NCBI RefSeq assembly: GCF_017377855.1
Contig: NZ_JAFREP010000011.1
Location: 124,001-188,000 of the forward strand
Direction of reading: 5' to 3'
From: Acanthopleuribacter pedis
GTDB taxonomy: Bacteria > Acidobacteriota > Holophagae > Acanthopleuribacterales > Acanthopleuribacteraceae
DNA: 64,000 nucleotides
The first letter of the stretch is position 1. Every line of letters starts with the position of its first letter. Under the pieces are notes generated by a model, which did no database searches, was not told where the DNA came from, and worked only from the letters and a program-made list of their open reading frames with translations. Positions 34,189 through 44,196 of this stretch are shown one piece after another. The position numbers and the translations under genes are program-made.

Positions 34189-34830
34189 ATGGGAGCAAGC
34201 GCGCCCCTGCTGATGATTCCCCTCTCCACCGTGGAGAAGTTCGCCTACTGTCCGCGCCAAGCCTACCTTCAGCGGGTTGAGCGGGTGGATGTGGTGACCG
34301 AGCTGCTGGTGGAGGGGGATTGGTTGCATCGTCGCGTGACCGGCGGCGGCGTGCAGAAACGCGGCGACCTGACCATTCACACCGCGGTCCACATCCAATC
34401 GCGTGGGCTCGGCGTATACGGCCAGGCCGACGTCGTCGCCTTCAAGTCGAACCGTCCCTACCCCGTGGAGTACAAACGGGGTAAGGGGCGGCGGCGTTTT
34501 TCGCAGCACGTGCAGTTGTGCCTGCAAGCGCTGTGTTTGGAGGAGATGCTGGGGGTTGCCGTGCCCGAGGGCGCGATTTACCACCAGGCGAGCAAGCGGC
34601 GCGAGGTGGTAACCCTCGACGCCGCTTTGCGCGAGCAGGTGGCGGCCGTGGTCGCCGCGGCGCGCGAAAGCTTGGTTGCGCACCGGGCGCCGCCCGCGCA
34701 ATACGACGACCGTTGCCGTCTCTGCAGTGTGCGCGCGATGTGTTTGCCCCAAGCGGATGAGGCGGGTTTGCAGCGGTACCTGGCCCGGTTCGGGCAAACG
34801 GAAGGAGGCGCCGATGCGGCAACACCATAA
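34189..34830 (+). CDS. cas4: Cas4 exonuclease
   Basis: 213 residues. Four Cys for an iron-sulphur cluster can be read: one in 'FAYCPRQAYL' and three in 'CRLCSVRAMCLP'. The RecB-type nuclease core includes 'GQADVVAFKS' and 'YPVEYKRGKGRR'. It trims prespacers and helps select the PAM for Cas1-Cas2. The ribosome site is weak, and the gene starts only 3 bases after cas7, so translation is probably coupled. Confidence 0.94.
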   Translation: MGASAPLLMIPLSTVEKFAYCPRQAYLQRVERVDVVTELLVEGDWLHRRVTGGGVQKRGDLTIHTAVHIQSRGLGVYGQADVVAFKSNRPYPVEYKRGKGRRRFSQHVQLCLQALCLEEMLGVAVPEGAIYHQASKRREVVTLDAALREQVAAVVAAARESLVAHRAPPAQYDDRCRLCSVRAMCLPQADEAGLQRYLARFGQTEGGADAATP

Positions 34831-35851
34831 TACCTTGTACGTTACCAGCCAAGGCACCTGGCTGGGCAAGGCGGACGAGGCGGTGGAAGTCCGCTTTAAG
34901 GACAAAACCAAAACCAAAGTCCCGATGCACCACTTGGCCTCGATTGTGGCCTTTGGCCAGGTCAGCATTAGCCCGTACCTGATGGCCGCTTGCGCCGAGC
35001 AGGGGATTGCCATCAATTACCTCAACGAGCAGGGCCGCTTTTTGGCGCGGGTGATCGGCCCCTGCCACGGCAACGTGATGCTGCGTCGCGATCAATACCG
35101 CTGGGCCGACGACCCCGCCGCCTGTGCGCGCTTGGCCCAAGGTTTTTTGTTGGGCAAAATCCTCAATACCCGCGATTTGGCCAAGCGCCGCGCCCGCATG
35201 GGCGATGACCCGGCCCGCAAAGAACGGCTGTTGGGCCTGGCCGAGGCCTTGGAACGCCATTGTGATTTGGTGCAGGCGGAGACGGAGTTGGAAGTGATCC
35301 GCGGTCACGAGGGGCGCGCCGCCAAGTTGTGGTTCGATCACTATCCCGATTTATTGGCGGGCGATCCCTTTTTTCAGTGGGGTGGGCGTTCGACGCGACC
35401 GCCGCGCGACGGGGTCAACGCGATTCTGAGCTTTATCTATATGTTGGTAGCCCATGATTGCGACAGTGCCTTGCAGTCGGTGGGTCTGGATCCCCAGGTC
35501 GGTTTTTTGCATGTGGCCAAACCGGGCCGGCCGGCGTTGGCCTTGGACCTGATGGAAGAGTTCCGGCCGTTGTGGGGTGATCGGATTGCGTTGCGGCTGA
35601 TCAACAGGCGGATGTTGAAGAAAGGTGATTTCGAGGTGCAGGGTAGCGGTGCGGTGCTGTTGAATGAAGCGGGCCGGAAGAAGGTGATTCAGGCCTACCA
35701 GCAGGAGAAACGCAAGGAGACGCGCCACGGTTTTTTGGGCGAGCAGACGACGGTGGGCTTGTTGCCGCACCTGCAGGCCCGTTTGTTGGCGCGGGTGATT
35801 CGCGGTGATGTGTCGGCGTATCCGCCGTTGTTGGGGGTGATTGGATGTTGA
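34814..35851 (+). CDS. cas1: Cas1 integrase
   Basis: 345 residues from the ATG at 34814 (GAAGGAGG upstream), overlapping cas4 by 17 bases. 'NTLYVTSQGTWLGKADEAVE' opens the beta domain. The catalytic alpha domain has 'HEGRAAKLWF' with the active Glu, 'LHVAKPGRPALALDLMEEFRP' with His and Asp/Glu, and 'NRRMLKKGDF'. It is the type I-C subgroup of Cas1. With Cas2 it inserts new spacers at the leader end of the array. Confidence 0.97.
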   Translation: MRQHHNTLYVTSQGTWLGKADEAVEVRFKDKTKTKVPMHHLASIVAFGQVSISPYLMAACAEQGIAINYLNEQGRFLARVIGPCHGNVMLRRDQYRWADDPAACARLAQGFLLGKILNTRDLAKRRARMGDDPARKERLLGLAEALERHCDLVQAETELEVIRGHEGRAAKLWFDHYPDLLAGDPFFQWGGRSTRPPRDGVNAILSFIYMLVAHDCDSALQSVGLDPQVGFLHVAKPGRPALALDLMEEFRPLWGDRIALRLINRRMLKKGDFEVQGSGAVLLNEAGRKKVIQAYQQEKRKETRHGFLGEQTTVGLLPHLQARLLARVIRGDVSAYPPLLGVIGC

Positions 35852-36135
35852 TTCTGGTGACCTACGACGTGAGCACGGAAACGAAGGAGGGTCGCGGGCG
35901 ATTGCGGCGGGTGGCCAAGATTTGCGAAAGTTACGGGCAGCGGGTGCAGAAGTCGGTGTTTGAGTGCCAGGTAGATCCGGCGACGCGGGCCAAGTTGCGG
36001 ACAAGGTTGTTGGGCGCGATTAAGCCGGAGGAAGACAGCTTGCGTTTTTACGTGATGGGCGAATCGGGATTCAGGAACGTGGAGCACCACGGTTTAAAGC
36101 CAAGCCAGGACATGCGCGGCACGCTGATCGTGTGA
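35845..36135 (+). CDS. cas2: Cas2, adaptation complex subunit
   Basis: 96 residues, overlapping cas1 by 7 bases. 'MLILVTYDVSTETKEGRGRL' carries the conserved Asp of the ferredoxin-like fold, followed by 'YGQRVQKSVFEC'. It is the last gene of the operon; the leader starts directly after it. Confidence 0.97.
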   Translation: MLILVTYDVSTETKEGRGRLRRVAKICESYGQRVQKSVFECQVDPATRAKLRTRLLGAIKPEEDSLRFYVMGESGFRNVEHHGLKPSQDMRGTLIV

Positions 36136-36145
36136 GTATGGCTGG

Positions 36146-36323
36146 TCCGCCGATGTGAAGTGAACATAAAAACCCGGGACATCGGCGGATTTTATAAGGT
36201 GAATGTTTTGAGTTGGTTGCGAGAAGTTAGCGAATATTCGCAAGTTTGAAAAGGGCTCAAAAACAGACATCTGCGAAAACGGCCTCTTAACATGCTGGGA
36301 ATAAGTGTGTTAAAACGGCTGCA
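36146..36323 (+). promoter_or_regulatory. CRISPR leader, main array
   Basis: AT-richer stretch between cas2 and the first repeat, ending GTTAAAACGGCTGCA. It is nearly identical to 23872-24050. It should carry the array promoter and the signals for spacer insertion. Confidence 0.8.
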
Positions 36324-37476
36324 GTCGCAACGGCCTCCGGGTCGTTGCGCGGATGGAAACTAAACCCATATGTTTTAAATGTTTATAGCTGTGTCGCAAC
36401 GGCCTCCGGGTCGTTGCGCGGATGGAAACATCGCAACGCCAGTGGTCGCCCTGCACGCGCGGTCGCAACGGCCTCCGGGTCGTTGCGCGGATGGAAACAC
36501 GCCGTTGTGTGGGTATGGGGGCGATCTGCTCGAGTCGCAACGGCCTCCGGGTCGTTGCGCGGATGGAAACTCAGAGTCAATGTAACCACAGAAGTTGGAG
36601 GTGGTCGCAACGGCCTCCGGGTCGTTGCGCGGATGGAAACTTCCAGCTCGGGACGAGTCCGGCGCAGCAAGAGAGTCGCAACGGCCTCCGGGTCGTTGCG
36701 CGGATGGAAACCCAGTCCGGGCGAAAGTCACTGGGTTAAACAGCGTCGCAACGGCCTCCGGGTCGTTGCGCGGATGGAAACGCCGAGTAAAATCTATCCA
36801 ATACCGTGTGGATGTCGCAACGGCCTCCGGGTCGTTGCGCGGATGGAAACCTTGGCTGTATTCGTAAAGGTCACCGGAAGGGGTCGCAACGGCCTCCGGG
36901 TCGTTGCGCGGATGGAAACAGGATGACCCACTGGAAACGGCCGTCTTTGATTGTCGCAACGGCCTCCGGGTCGTTGCGCGGATGGAAACGTGATGGGGAT
37001 GCCAACGTTTGCCGCCACTGCGTCGCAACGGCCTACGGGTCGTTGCGCGGATGGAAACGTGGCGATGCGTGGAAAAGCAAAGCTCGGTCGGTCGCAACGG
37101 CCTACGGGTCGTTGCGCGGATGGAAACCGTTCGCGTTCCAGCCGCTCGAAAGCGGCGAGGTCGCAACGGCCTACGGGTCGTTGCGCGGATGGAAACGGCC
37201 ATCCCCATCGTGGAGGCCATCGGGATTCGTCGCAACGGCCTACGGGTCGTTGCGCGGATGGAAACCCGCGCAAGTGACGGGCTTGGCTACGATGCCGGGT
37301 CGCAACGGCCTACGGGTCGTTGCGCGGATGGAAACGTCCACCATGGTGTGATTTGGCTGAATCGCGAGGGTCGCAACGGCCTACGGGTCGTTGCGCAGAT
37401 GGAAACATCGCCGACGGATCGCTTACCGGCCGTGCACCAGTCGCATGGGCCTCCGGGTCGTTGCGTGGATTTCAAC
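36324..37476 (+). CRISPR. type I-C CRISPR array, 17 repeats
   Basis: 37-bp repeats start at 36324, 36393, 36462, 36533, 36604, 36675, 36745, 36814, 36883, 36953, 37022, 37091, 37160, 37229, 37299, 37370 and 37440, with 16 spacers of 32-34 bases. Repeats begin GTCGCAACGGCC and end GCGGATGGAAAC, with a CGCAACG/CGTTGCG stem. Repeats 1-10 read GCCTCCGGG and repeats 11-16 read GCCTACGGG. Repeat 16 has one more change and repeat 17 is degenerate (GTCGCATGGG, ending GATTTCAAC). The leader is on the left, so the oldest spacers are on the right. Confidence 0.97.
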
Positions 37477-37608
37477 GGGGAAACAAGGGGCGCTGTTTGC
37501 CGGAACCCGACACCGGCGTCGCTGGGGGGGGGTGTCCCTTGGTTTTGGTTTGGGGTTGTTGGCCAAAAGTGCTTTGATTTGGTTTCAATCCAGCCGCTGC
37601 CGGCGGCG

Positions 37609-38517
37609 TTAAGGGAGCTTGATCAGGTGTTCGCCGTCTTTAATGGCAAAAACGTCGCTGCTGTTGAAAACGGGGACCAGTTGGGCGTCTTCCTTGGGCT
37701 CGCGTTTTATAAAACGGCCCTGCTGATCGAAGTAATCCCAATAATTATCGAAGCCTTTGTTGTTGGCTTTGATTTCGGCAATATACCCGTCCTTGGTTTT
37801 GGCGGCTGTTTGTAAAATGGAACGGAAGGTAAAAGGAACCCCTGGCGATTTGCGCAAAGGGAAGGTATCAATCGGGCCACTGAGCACCTGAACCATAGCG
37901 TCTTTTTGGGTCTCGTTTTGTGGGAGTTCGGTGTAGATCCGAATGTGGTATCGCTCCTCTTTTTGGAAGGAAGGTGAGACAAAAAAATGGCCGGCATGTT
38001 GGATAATGTTCACGCCGTCGCGATGGTCTTCAAGCGGTAAAAATGCTTTAACCTGCCATTGGTCATCTTTCGCGGTCAATTGGTAATGGGTAGATTGCGT
38101 GAATTGGGCGAAGAATTGAAATCGGTTTTCGCCTAAATAAATACCACGGGGTAAGTAGGTCATTCCGATTTCGCCGAAAGGTAATTTGGGTAATTGGTTG
38201 TCGCCCAAATAGTTCAGCTTATGATCAAATACCAAAAACTTTTTATTGCTGTTTTGAATAAACAGTTGCGTGGGGGATACACCAAAAACCGTGGGATGCT
38301 GCAACTCACCTGGACCTTGGCCGGGTTTGAGGTAGCCTTGGCGGACCTTCCCGTTTTCATCGAACAGCAGGAGCGCATGGTCCAGGGGACTGCTGAGAAG
38401 GTAGGTGTTTCCTACGCGGTGGATGGTGGCGATATCCGGTTGAAAGACCTCATGATCGGCCAGGTTAAGGTCTTTAAAATCGCCCAGGAGCAGGCTGAGA
38501 AAAATTACTAGGGACAT
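37609..38517 (-). CDS. exported 6-bladed beta-propeller protein
   Basis: 302 residues. I place the start at the ATG at 38517, where GGAG sits 5 bases upstream and a signal sequence follows (MSLVIFLSLLLGDFKDL). A longer frame to 38577 lacks a ribosome site. Blade motifs include 'HALLLFDENGKVRQGYLKPG', with a 'GQGPGELQHP' turn typical of the family, and 'QNSNKKFLVFDHKLNYLG'. The function is unknown. It begins just past the degenerate end of the CRISPR array and is convergent with it. Confidence 0.72.
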   Translation of the reverse strand: MSLVIFLSLLLGDFKDLNLADHEVFQPDIATIHRVGNTYLLSSPLDHALLLFDENGKVRQGYLKPGQGPGELQHPTVFGVSPTQLFIQNSNKKFLVFDHKLNYLGDNQLPKLPFGEIGMTYLPRGIYLGENRFQFFAQFTQSTHYQLTAKDDQWQVKAFLPLEDHRDGVNIIQHAGHFFVSPSFQKEERYHIRIYTELPQNETQKDAMVQVLSGPIDTFPLRKSPGVPFTFRSILQTAAKTKDGYIAEIKANNKGFDNYWDYFDQQGRFIKREPKEDAQLVPVFNSSDVFAIKDGEHLIKLP

Positions 38518-39220
38518 ACAAACTCCATGGATGGCATACACATTAGGAATGTGAAATTCGCTAAGGGTTTGGATCAAATAGGATTAGAGGGCTTTTTGGG
38601 TGCGGTGCGCAATGGTGCTGCGCGTTGTCGCTCCGTGATTGAGCTGAAATCCCACGTGGTATCGCGTTTCTTGGGTGTCAACCCGGGTGATGGGATTTAG
38701 GGTGACGGGCTGGGCCTTTCTGGGGCGTCGTGCTATCCGAACCGCCGCCGGTATCGCATACAATGGAACAACCGAAAAAGCTGTCGCTCATCTACGCAAG
38801 GTATTGCGCCGCGTTTGGCGTCCAGCATAGCGAAGCAAAGCGGTTAGCACAATATTCATAACCAGGATTTGTGATAGAGAAAAGCGCTAAGGGAAAAGCA
38901 CTAAAAAGGCGAACGTTGTTTGCGGTACTCATTTGGCTGTTTTCCGGAATTTATGGCGGGATGAGTCTTTTGCTTCTTGATAGTTGTAGGATCGCTGACC
39001 GGATTATCGGTGTTTTCTCGATATTCGAAATCTGAAGCGTGATCCGCGAATAAAATAATGTTACCTGTTGCGAAATGGATTAGGCGCTTGTTTATGCAAC
39101 CGTCCATAGATGGTTCGACGTTTACCGAATGTACAAAAAAGGGTGTTCCGGTAAAGCCTAGGAAGAAGAGAAAGAATTGCAGGGACAGGTTTGCGAAAAA
39201 GATGGTTTTTGGATGGGCCG
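38518..39220. other. intergenic, no gene seen
   Basis: Short ORFs only, none with a convincing start. The right-hand part merges into three-hairpin repeat copy I. Confidence 0.4.
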
Positions 39221-39354
39221 GTGCTCCTCCAGAGCACTTTGGAGAATTGTTGGTGAACCCATGGTTGGGCGCGGGCCGCGGTGCGCCCGTGCCCAACCAT
39301 GGGCTGAAATCCTGCACGGCCTTGCCGTGCCACCGGTAAGCGCGCCGGCGTCCC
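39221..39354 (-). repeat. three-hairpin repeat, copy I
   Basis: GTGCTCctccaGAGCAC (39221-39237), CCCATGGTTGGGC...GCCCAACCATGGG palindrome (about 39258-39303), GCACGG/CCGTGC, ending GTCCC at 39354. The long stem differs from other copies (CATGG for CAGGG) with the matching change in the opposite arm. Confidence 0.8.
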
Positions 39355-39423
39355 GTCCGTGTCCAGGGGCTTGTCGTGGTTCGGCAAATCCGAACCCTTC
39401 TTCGGATATTGGCAAATTCGATT

Positions 39424-39558
39424 GGGACGCAAGCTCGTGAACCGTTGGCAAGGTGAAGCCTTGCCGGATTTCAGCCCAGTGTTGGGTGCGGGCGCGCGGC
39501 AGCCCGCACCCAACACTGGGTCACCGAAGACCCAGCCCGGTTGCTCTGGCGGAGCAAC
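39424..39558 (+). repeat. three-hairpin repeat, copy J
   Basis: GGGACGCAAGC start; GGCAAGG-tgaag-CCTTGCC; CCCAGTGTTGGGTGCGGGC paired with GCCCGCACCCAACACTGGG; GTTGCTC-tggcg-GAGCAAC. AGTGTT/AACACT replaces AGGGTT/AACCCT with both arms changed. Confidence 0.8.
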
Positions 39559-39838
39559 GGAGCACCTGCCGAGGAAGCAACGTCCTTTAGGCTGGAATCT
39601 GTTCTGTGACGACGGGCCGCGTTATCGGTGCCGGCCCGGAAGGTTGCCTCGGCCTCTGGGCAGGGCCCGCTCGGCCACAACCTCCTCCGCCGGGTCGTCT
39701 GACCGATACCCACATCCTTTAAGGCATGGTGTCCCGGCTTACCAACACCTGCTCGCCCACCGGGAGCGCCGGTTTTCCCCGGAGACCACGGTAACAGGCG
39801 TGCATAACATGTCACCTGCACCCGCCCCGCTGAATCGG

Positions 39839-41035
39839 CTAAGGCTTGGGTTTGTTGCGGAACAGTGGGAAGAGGTGGTCGAAGAAGTGGTTGCGGACTT
39901 TGTACAAAGTTTTTTCCGGGTGGGCCGTGTATTTTTTGTCTTTGAGCGTGTAGACGCTCGTGTTGAAAGCGGCCAGGCTGCCTGTTTTGGTTTGGGGATC
40001 GAAGAACATGAAAGAGGTGTAGCCGAATTGGGAGCCGGCGTGGCCCAGGTATGGGTGTTCGCCTCGGGTTGAAGTGTAAAAAATCAGGCCCATGTCTTCC
40101 CTCGCGCCTTCTTTTTCGCGGGCGAAGATGTGCGGTCGCCACATTTCCTCCAAACTGCTTCGCTGGAGCACGCCCGCGTAGGCCGGGTTATTGGGATCGC
40201 CGATCAGAAAAGCCAGGTAGCGGGCCATGTCGGTGAGCGGTGCGTTGAGGCCGCCGTTGGCGACCGTGATGCCGCTGTCGAAATCGCCACCTTTGTCCTC
40301 GAGTTCATCGTTGATGCGGTAGTAGGCGTGGGCGCGGTCGGCTTCCAGATGGTACGGGGTGTTGTCGAAAAAGGAACGGTGCATGCCCAGCGGTTTGAGG
40401 ATGTTTTTGTCGATGTAAACCTCGTAGTCGTCGCCGCTGAGCTGCTCAATCACCATGCCGAGGAAGATGATGGCGGGGTTGGAATAACCGAACTTGCTGC
40501 CGGGTTCGAAATGGATTTCGGAATAGGGCAACATAGCCACGATTTGCGACCAGCGGGTGGGTTGCGTTTGCCAATCCTTCGTTTGCCACGGCCAGGTGCC
40601 CCGGCGGAAACCCGCCGTGTGGGTCATCAGGTGGCGCAGGGTGATCGCCTCCATTTCACCGAAGGGATTGTGGACCTGGCGCAGTTCCGGCAAGTAGGTG
40701 ACGATGGGGTCGTCGAGGGTCAGCAGCTTGCGGTCGCGCAGTTGCATGATGGCGATGCCGGTCAGGGTTTTGGTGCACGAGCCCCAGTGGAAGATGGTGT
40801 CCTCGGTGACGGGAACCTTTTTGGCTTGGTTCGCATAACCCCGAAAATGGGTGGCGATGATGCGGCCGTTTTGCAGGAACATGGCGGAGGAGCCGATGAT
40901 GCCCTCGCGTTCCGCGGCGCCGCTGTGCATTTGCTGGAACTGTTCCCAGGCGGGCGCGAAGGTTTCGGGTGGTTTGGGGGTGGCGTCGCCCCCCGCGTAA
41001 AACAAAAGCAACAGAGTGATCGAGGTAAACGTCAT
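39839..41035 (-). CDS. beta-lactamase-fold serine hydrolase
   Basis: 398 residues; GGAAGG precedes the ATG at 41035. The N-terminus (MTFTSITLLLLFYAGG) is signal-like. All three class C motifs are present: S-x-x-K in 'HWGSCTKTLTGIAIM', Y-x-N in 'KFGYSNPAIIFLG' and H-x-G in 'YLGHAGSQFGY'. It is the most canonical of the three serine hydrolases in the window and is probably a periplasmic esterase or D-Ala-type peptidase. It has no TPR extension. Confidence 0.88.
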   Translation of the reverse strand: MTFTSITLLLLFYAGGDATPKPPETFAPAWEQFQQMHSGAAEREGIIGSSAMFLQNGRIIATHFRGYANQAKKVPVTEDTIFHWGSCTKTLTGIAIMQLRDRKLLTLDDPIVTYLPELRQVHNPFGEMEAITLRHLMTHTAGFRRGTWPWQTKDWQTQPTRWSQIVAMLPYSEIHFEPGSKFGYSNPAIIFLGMVIEQLSGDDYEVYIDKNILKPLGMHRSFFDNTPYHLEADRAHAYYRINDELEDKGGDFDSGITVANGGLNAPLTDMARYLAFLIGDPNNPAYAGVLQRSSLEEMWRPHIFAREKEGAREDMGLIFYTSTRGEHPYLGHAGSQFGYTSFMFFDPQTKTGSLAAFNTSVYTLKDKKYTAHPEKTLYKVRNHFFDHLFPLFRNKPKP

Positions 41036-41410
41036 CCCACCTTCCTTTTTTCAAAAATCGCGGTTGGAACAAAATGGGGTTGGTTAGGTTGGGGGCATTA
41101 TCCCAAGAAGCACGATAACTCGCGGTGACTTTCGCTAAACCTCTGGGCTGCAACGGCCTGAAAAAATGCTCACCGCACCCACAGGGTGCGCGTCGTGCGC
41201 GACCCCGGTCCGCTTTCGCCAAACCATTTCGCTCCAGATCTTTAACGAAAATCCCACGCTCTTATCGCGCTTCTTAGGATTATGCCTTACTTGGTTTCGG
41301 GAAGAAAGTCGCTTTGTGGCGGGTCCCGGCCGCGGATTTGGCCGGGACCCCTCATCCTGCTTTGTGAAAACGCGGGAGTTGGCGCCTTCCCGCCAAACCC
41401 CGCGTTCCGG

Positions 41411-44196
41411 TTAGCGGCGACGCGCCGTGGTCACGCGCGGGTTCTTAAACAGCCCGCGTTCGATGCCGTAGGCCCACAGGTTGGCGTTTTGCCGGGAGGC
41501 GATGGTTAAGGTGGTTCCGTCCAAGCGGGGGAAGCCGACCCCGAGCAGATCCACCGCGCGGATTTCCCGCGTTTCGCCCGCTTTGAGGGTGAACACCTTT
41601 TCCACCGGGCGGCCGAAGAGGTCGCGCATTTGCACCAGCACCTCGCTGTCCTGGCTGCTGTCCGGGGCGCCCACCATCAAGCGGGTGTCGTGCAACATCG
41701 AGAAACGGTCGAAGGTGAGGGTGGTACCCAAGGCCAAGCCGTCCACGGCCGGGATCCGCGTTGCGTTCTCGCCAAGGGTCAAGCTCGTGTGGATATGGTT
41801 GTGGAAGTTGCTGATTTCCAGATGGTAAGCGCCGTCGAAGGGCACCAGCTCGCTCAAAGAGAGGGTGGTCATGCCGGGCGCCAGGTCTTGTGCGTGGGCC
41901 CAAACTTCACCACCGTCCAGGCTTCGTGCCGTGAACCGCATCGCCTGCTGGGTGAATTGACGGTTGAGCAGCGTCAGGGTGACCGCCTCCTGTTGTCGCC
42001 GCGCCGGTACCGGGTAGAAACGGCGGTTGTCAAAGCCGAAGCGGTCGGCGATGCCCGCGGTCCAGGTTTTCCCATGACGGATACCCGCGCTCAGTTTGTA
42101 ACCCTCGTTGCTCGTCAGTTGTAGGCTCACGCTTTGGTTGCCTGCATAGTCGGGGAACAAGGTGTCGAGTTGGGTTGGGGTGGGACGGCCGTCTGGCAGT
42201 TCAAGGCGTGCCTCGCCCTGTTGGCCGTCGGCGTTCCACAGGGTCACCGTGACCGTGGAGGGACGCGCCGGGATGCCCGCGGGGAACAGGCTGCCGACCT
42301 CAAGCACCGCCTCCGCGTCAAACGTCACGTTCACCAAGGTTTGCGCTTGGCTGAGTTGCGCAAAACCTTGGCCCGCGTAGGCGGCGTCGCCCGGTGAGAG
42401 GCCGTCCTCCAGCACCATGGTTACCGCATCGCTGTCGGCCAACATCCGCAATTGGTAGTCGTGTTGTTGTGGGAACAAGGCGGCCGGGAACACGGGTTTG
42501 ACCGCGCCCGCGCCCAAGCGAACCGTGCGGCGTTCCTGGTTGCCGTCGCGATCCGTGGCGATCAAAACGACCTGGGTGGCTTCAGCCGCGTTGTCGACTT
42601 GGAGGCCTACCGTGAATTGCGCTGATTCGCCGGGAGCGACGCGTTGTTCGGACGGGCTGACCGTTACCGCGAGGCCGTCGCGTGCCGGTAACGAGGGCAG
42701 CGCGATGGTGACGGGTTCATCGCCGCGGTTGGTGAAGCTGAGGTGTTGTTGTTGTTCCAGTTGGTCGGCCCCGTGGTCGAGGCGCCCGAAGTTGAGCAGG
42801 CCGCGGTCCGCTGTGACGTCCGTGGTCAAGCTGCGTTCGATGTTGAGCACGCCGCTGCCTTGTTGGTAATAACGCAAGCCGTCAATGGGATCGGCGCCGG
42901 CTTGGAGCAAGGATTTCACCGCTTGGGGGTCTAGCTCGGGGTAGGCTTGGCGGATTAGCGCGGCGGCGCCGGCGACGGCCGGACTCGCCATTGAGGTGCC
43001 GCTCATCAGGAAGGAACCGCCGCCGGGAACCGTCGATTCGACGTCGCCGAGCGCGGTGATGTCGGGTTTGGGGATGTCGGGCAGGGCGGGTCCGAAGGAC
43101 GAATACCAGGCCATGGCGCCGCCCGCGTCGACCGCGCCGACCGTGATCGCATCGCGGGCCGCGCCGGGGCTGCCGATTTGCCAAGGCGTATGTCCGTCGT
43201 TGCCGGCGGAGACCACCACCACCGCGCCTGCCGCCACGGCTTGGTCGACCGCGCGCGAGGCCGGATCGTCGGCGTCGCCGGGTCCGCCCAGGCTGAGGTT
43301 GATGACGTCGGCGCCGTCGTCGGTGGCGGGATCGCCGTCGGGATCAAGCGCCGCTTCCAGCGCGGCGATCATGGCCGCATCCGTGCCGAACCCGTGGCGT
43401 CCAAAACGCGGTAGGCCAGGAGTTTGGCCTTGGGCGCGATGCCTTGGATGTCACCGTCCGCCGCCGCGATACCGGCGACATGGGTGCCGTGGTAATGCTC
43501 GTCCATGGGGTCGGTGTCGTTGTCGATGAATTCGTAGCCGCCGATGACCTTGTAGCCGGGACCGAAGCCGCCGCCCAGGTCAGGATGGGTGTAATCAATC
43601 CCAGAATCGAGGATGGCAATGACCTGGCCGCTACCGTCGTAGCCGTGCGCGGCGGCTTTGGCGCGGGTCAGGGACGAGGTGCCTTGTTCGATGGGTTGAA
43701 GTTGCAGACGGCGGTTGGGGTAAACGCCTTGGACCAATTCGTGTTGGGCCCAGCGGTCGGCGTCGGCGCGGTTGCCGTGAAGCACGACCCCGTGGATCAG
43801 GTTCTCAAAGGTGCGTTGGGCTTGCATCGCGTCGGCGGCGCTTTTGTTGTGGGAAGACCGGCCGGCGTTGGCCGAGGCGAGGAACTGGTCACGGATGTTT
43901 TGGAGTTGTTGTTTTTGGTGGGTGAGGTCGCGTTTGCCGGCGACGGCGCCGCGTGCCGTCATCCTGCTGCCGGAGGCGGCCAAGGGTTCGCCCGCCAGGA
44001 TCAGGATCCACGATTGGGTTTCGTGGGTGGTGGTTTCGCTTTGATGGGTGGGTGTTTCGGCGGGTGCGGGAAAGGGCGGGGGCAATGGGCCGGCGAAAAG
44101 ACTGCCGGCGCCGAGGCCGACCCAGAGCGCGGTTTTTTTAAGCGATTGAAGGAGATGTTTTTGGATCAGGGTCGTTAGGGAATCGATTGGACTCAT
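41411..44196 (-). pseudogene. subtilisin-like (S8) protease split by a one-base frameshift
   Basis: Two frames together make one S8 protease of about 930 residues. The upstream frame (44196-43369) has a signal region, a propeptide-like stretch, the catalytic Asp in 'IAILDSGIDYTHPDLGG' and His in 'HYHGTHVAGIAA'. It then runs out of frame at 'VLDATGSARMRP'. The downstream frame (43372-41411) continues 'MIAALEAALDPDGD', 'INLSLGG', the oxyanion Asn in 'VVVSAGNDGH' and the catalytic Ser in 'GTSMASPAVAG'. Several beta-sandwich domains follow. One missing base near 43386 (GG where GGG restores 'TGSGTDAAM') explains the break. The two frames overlap as ATGA, so re-initiation is conceivable. A sequencing error is the simplest alternative. 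Confidence 0.85.

Noticed and set aside
33187..35016. 609-codon open frame on the minus strand opposite cas7, cas4 and cas1
   Set aside because: It lies opposite three unmistakable cas genes, has no recognisable domain and is a by-product of GC-rich codon use. The same holds for 28372-29457 opposite cas3.
36345..37815. Several ORFs up to 286 codons across the main CRISPR array on both strands
   Set aside because: Their proteins consist of the translated CRISPR repeat at regular spacing; they are artefacts of the array.
39058..39339. 93-codon ORF over repeat copy I
   Set aside because: Most of it translates the hairpin repeat, and there is no ribosome site.
43369..44196. Subtilase halves as two separate genes
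   Set aside because: The catalytic triad is divided between them and one added base restores a continuous S8 domain, so a frameshifted single gene is the better reading.
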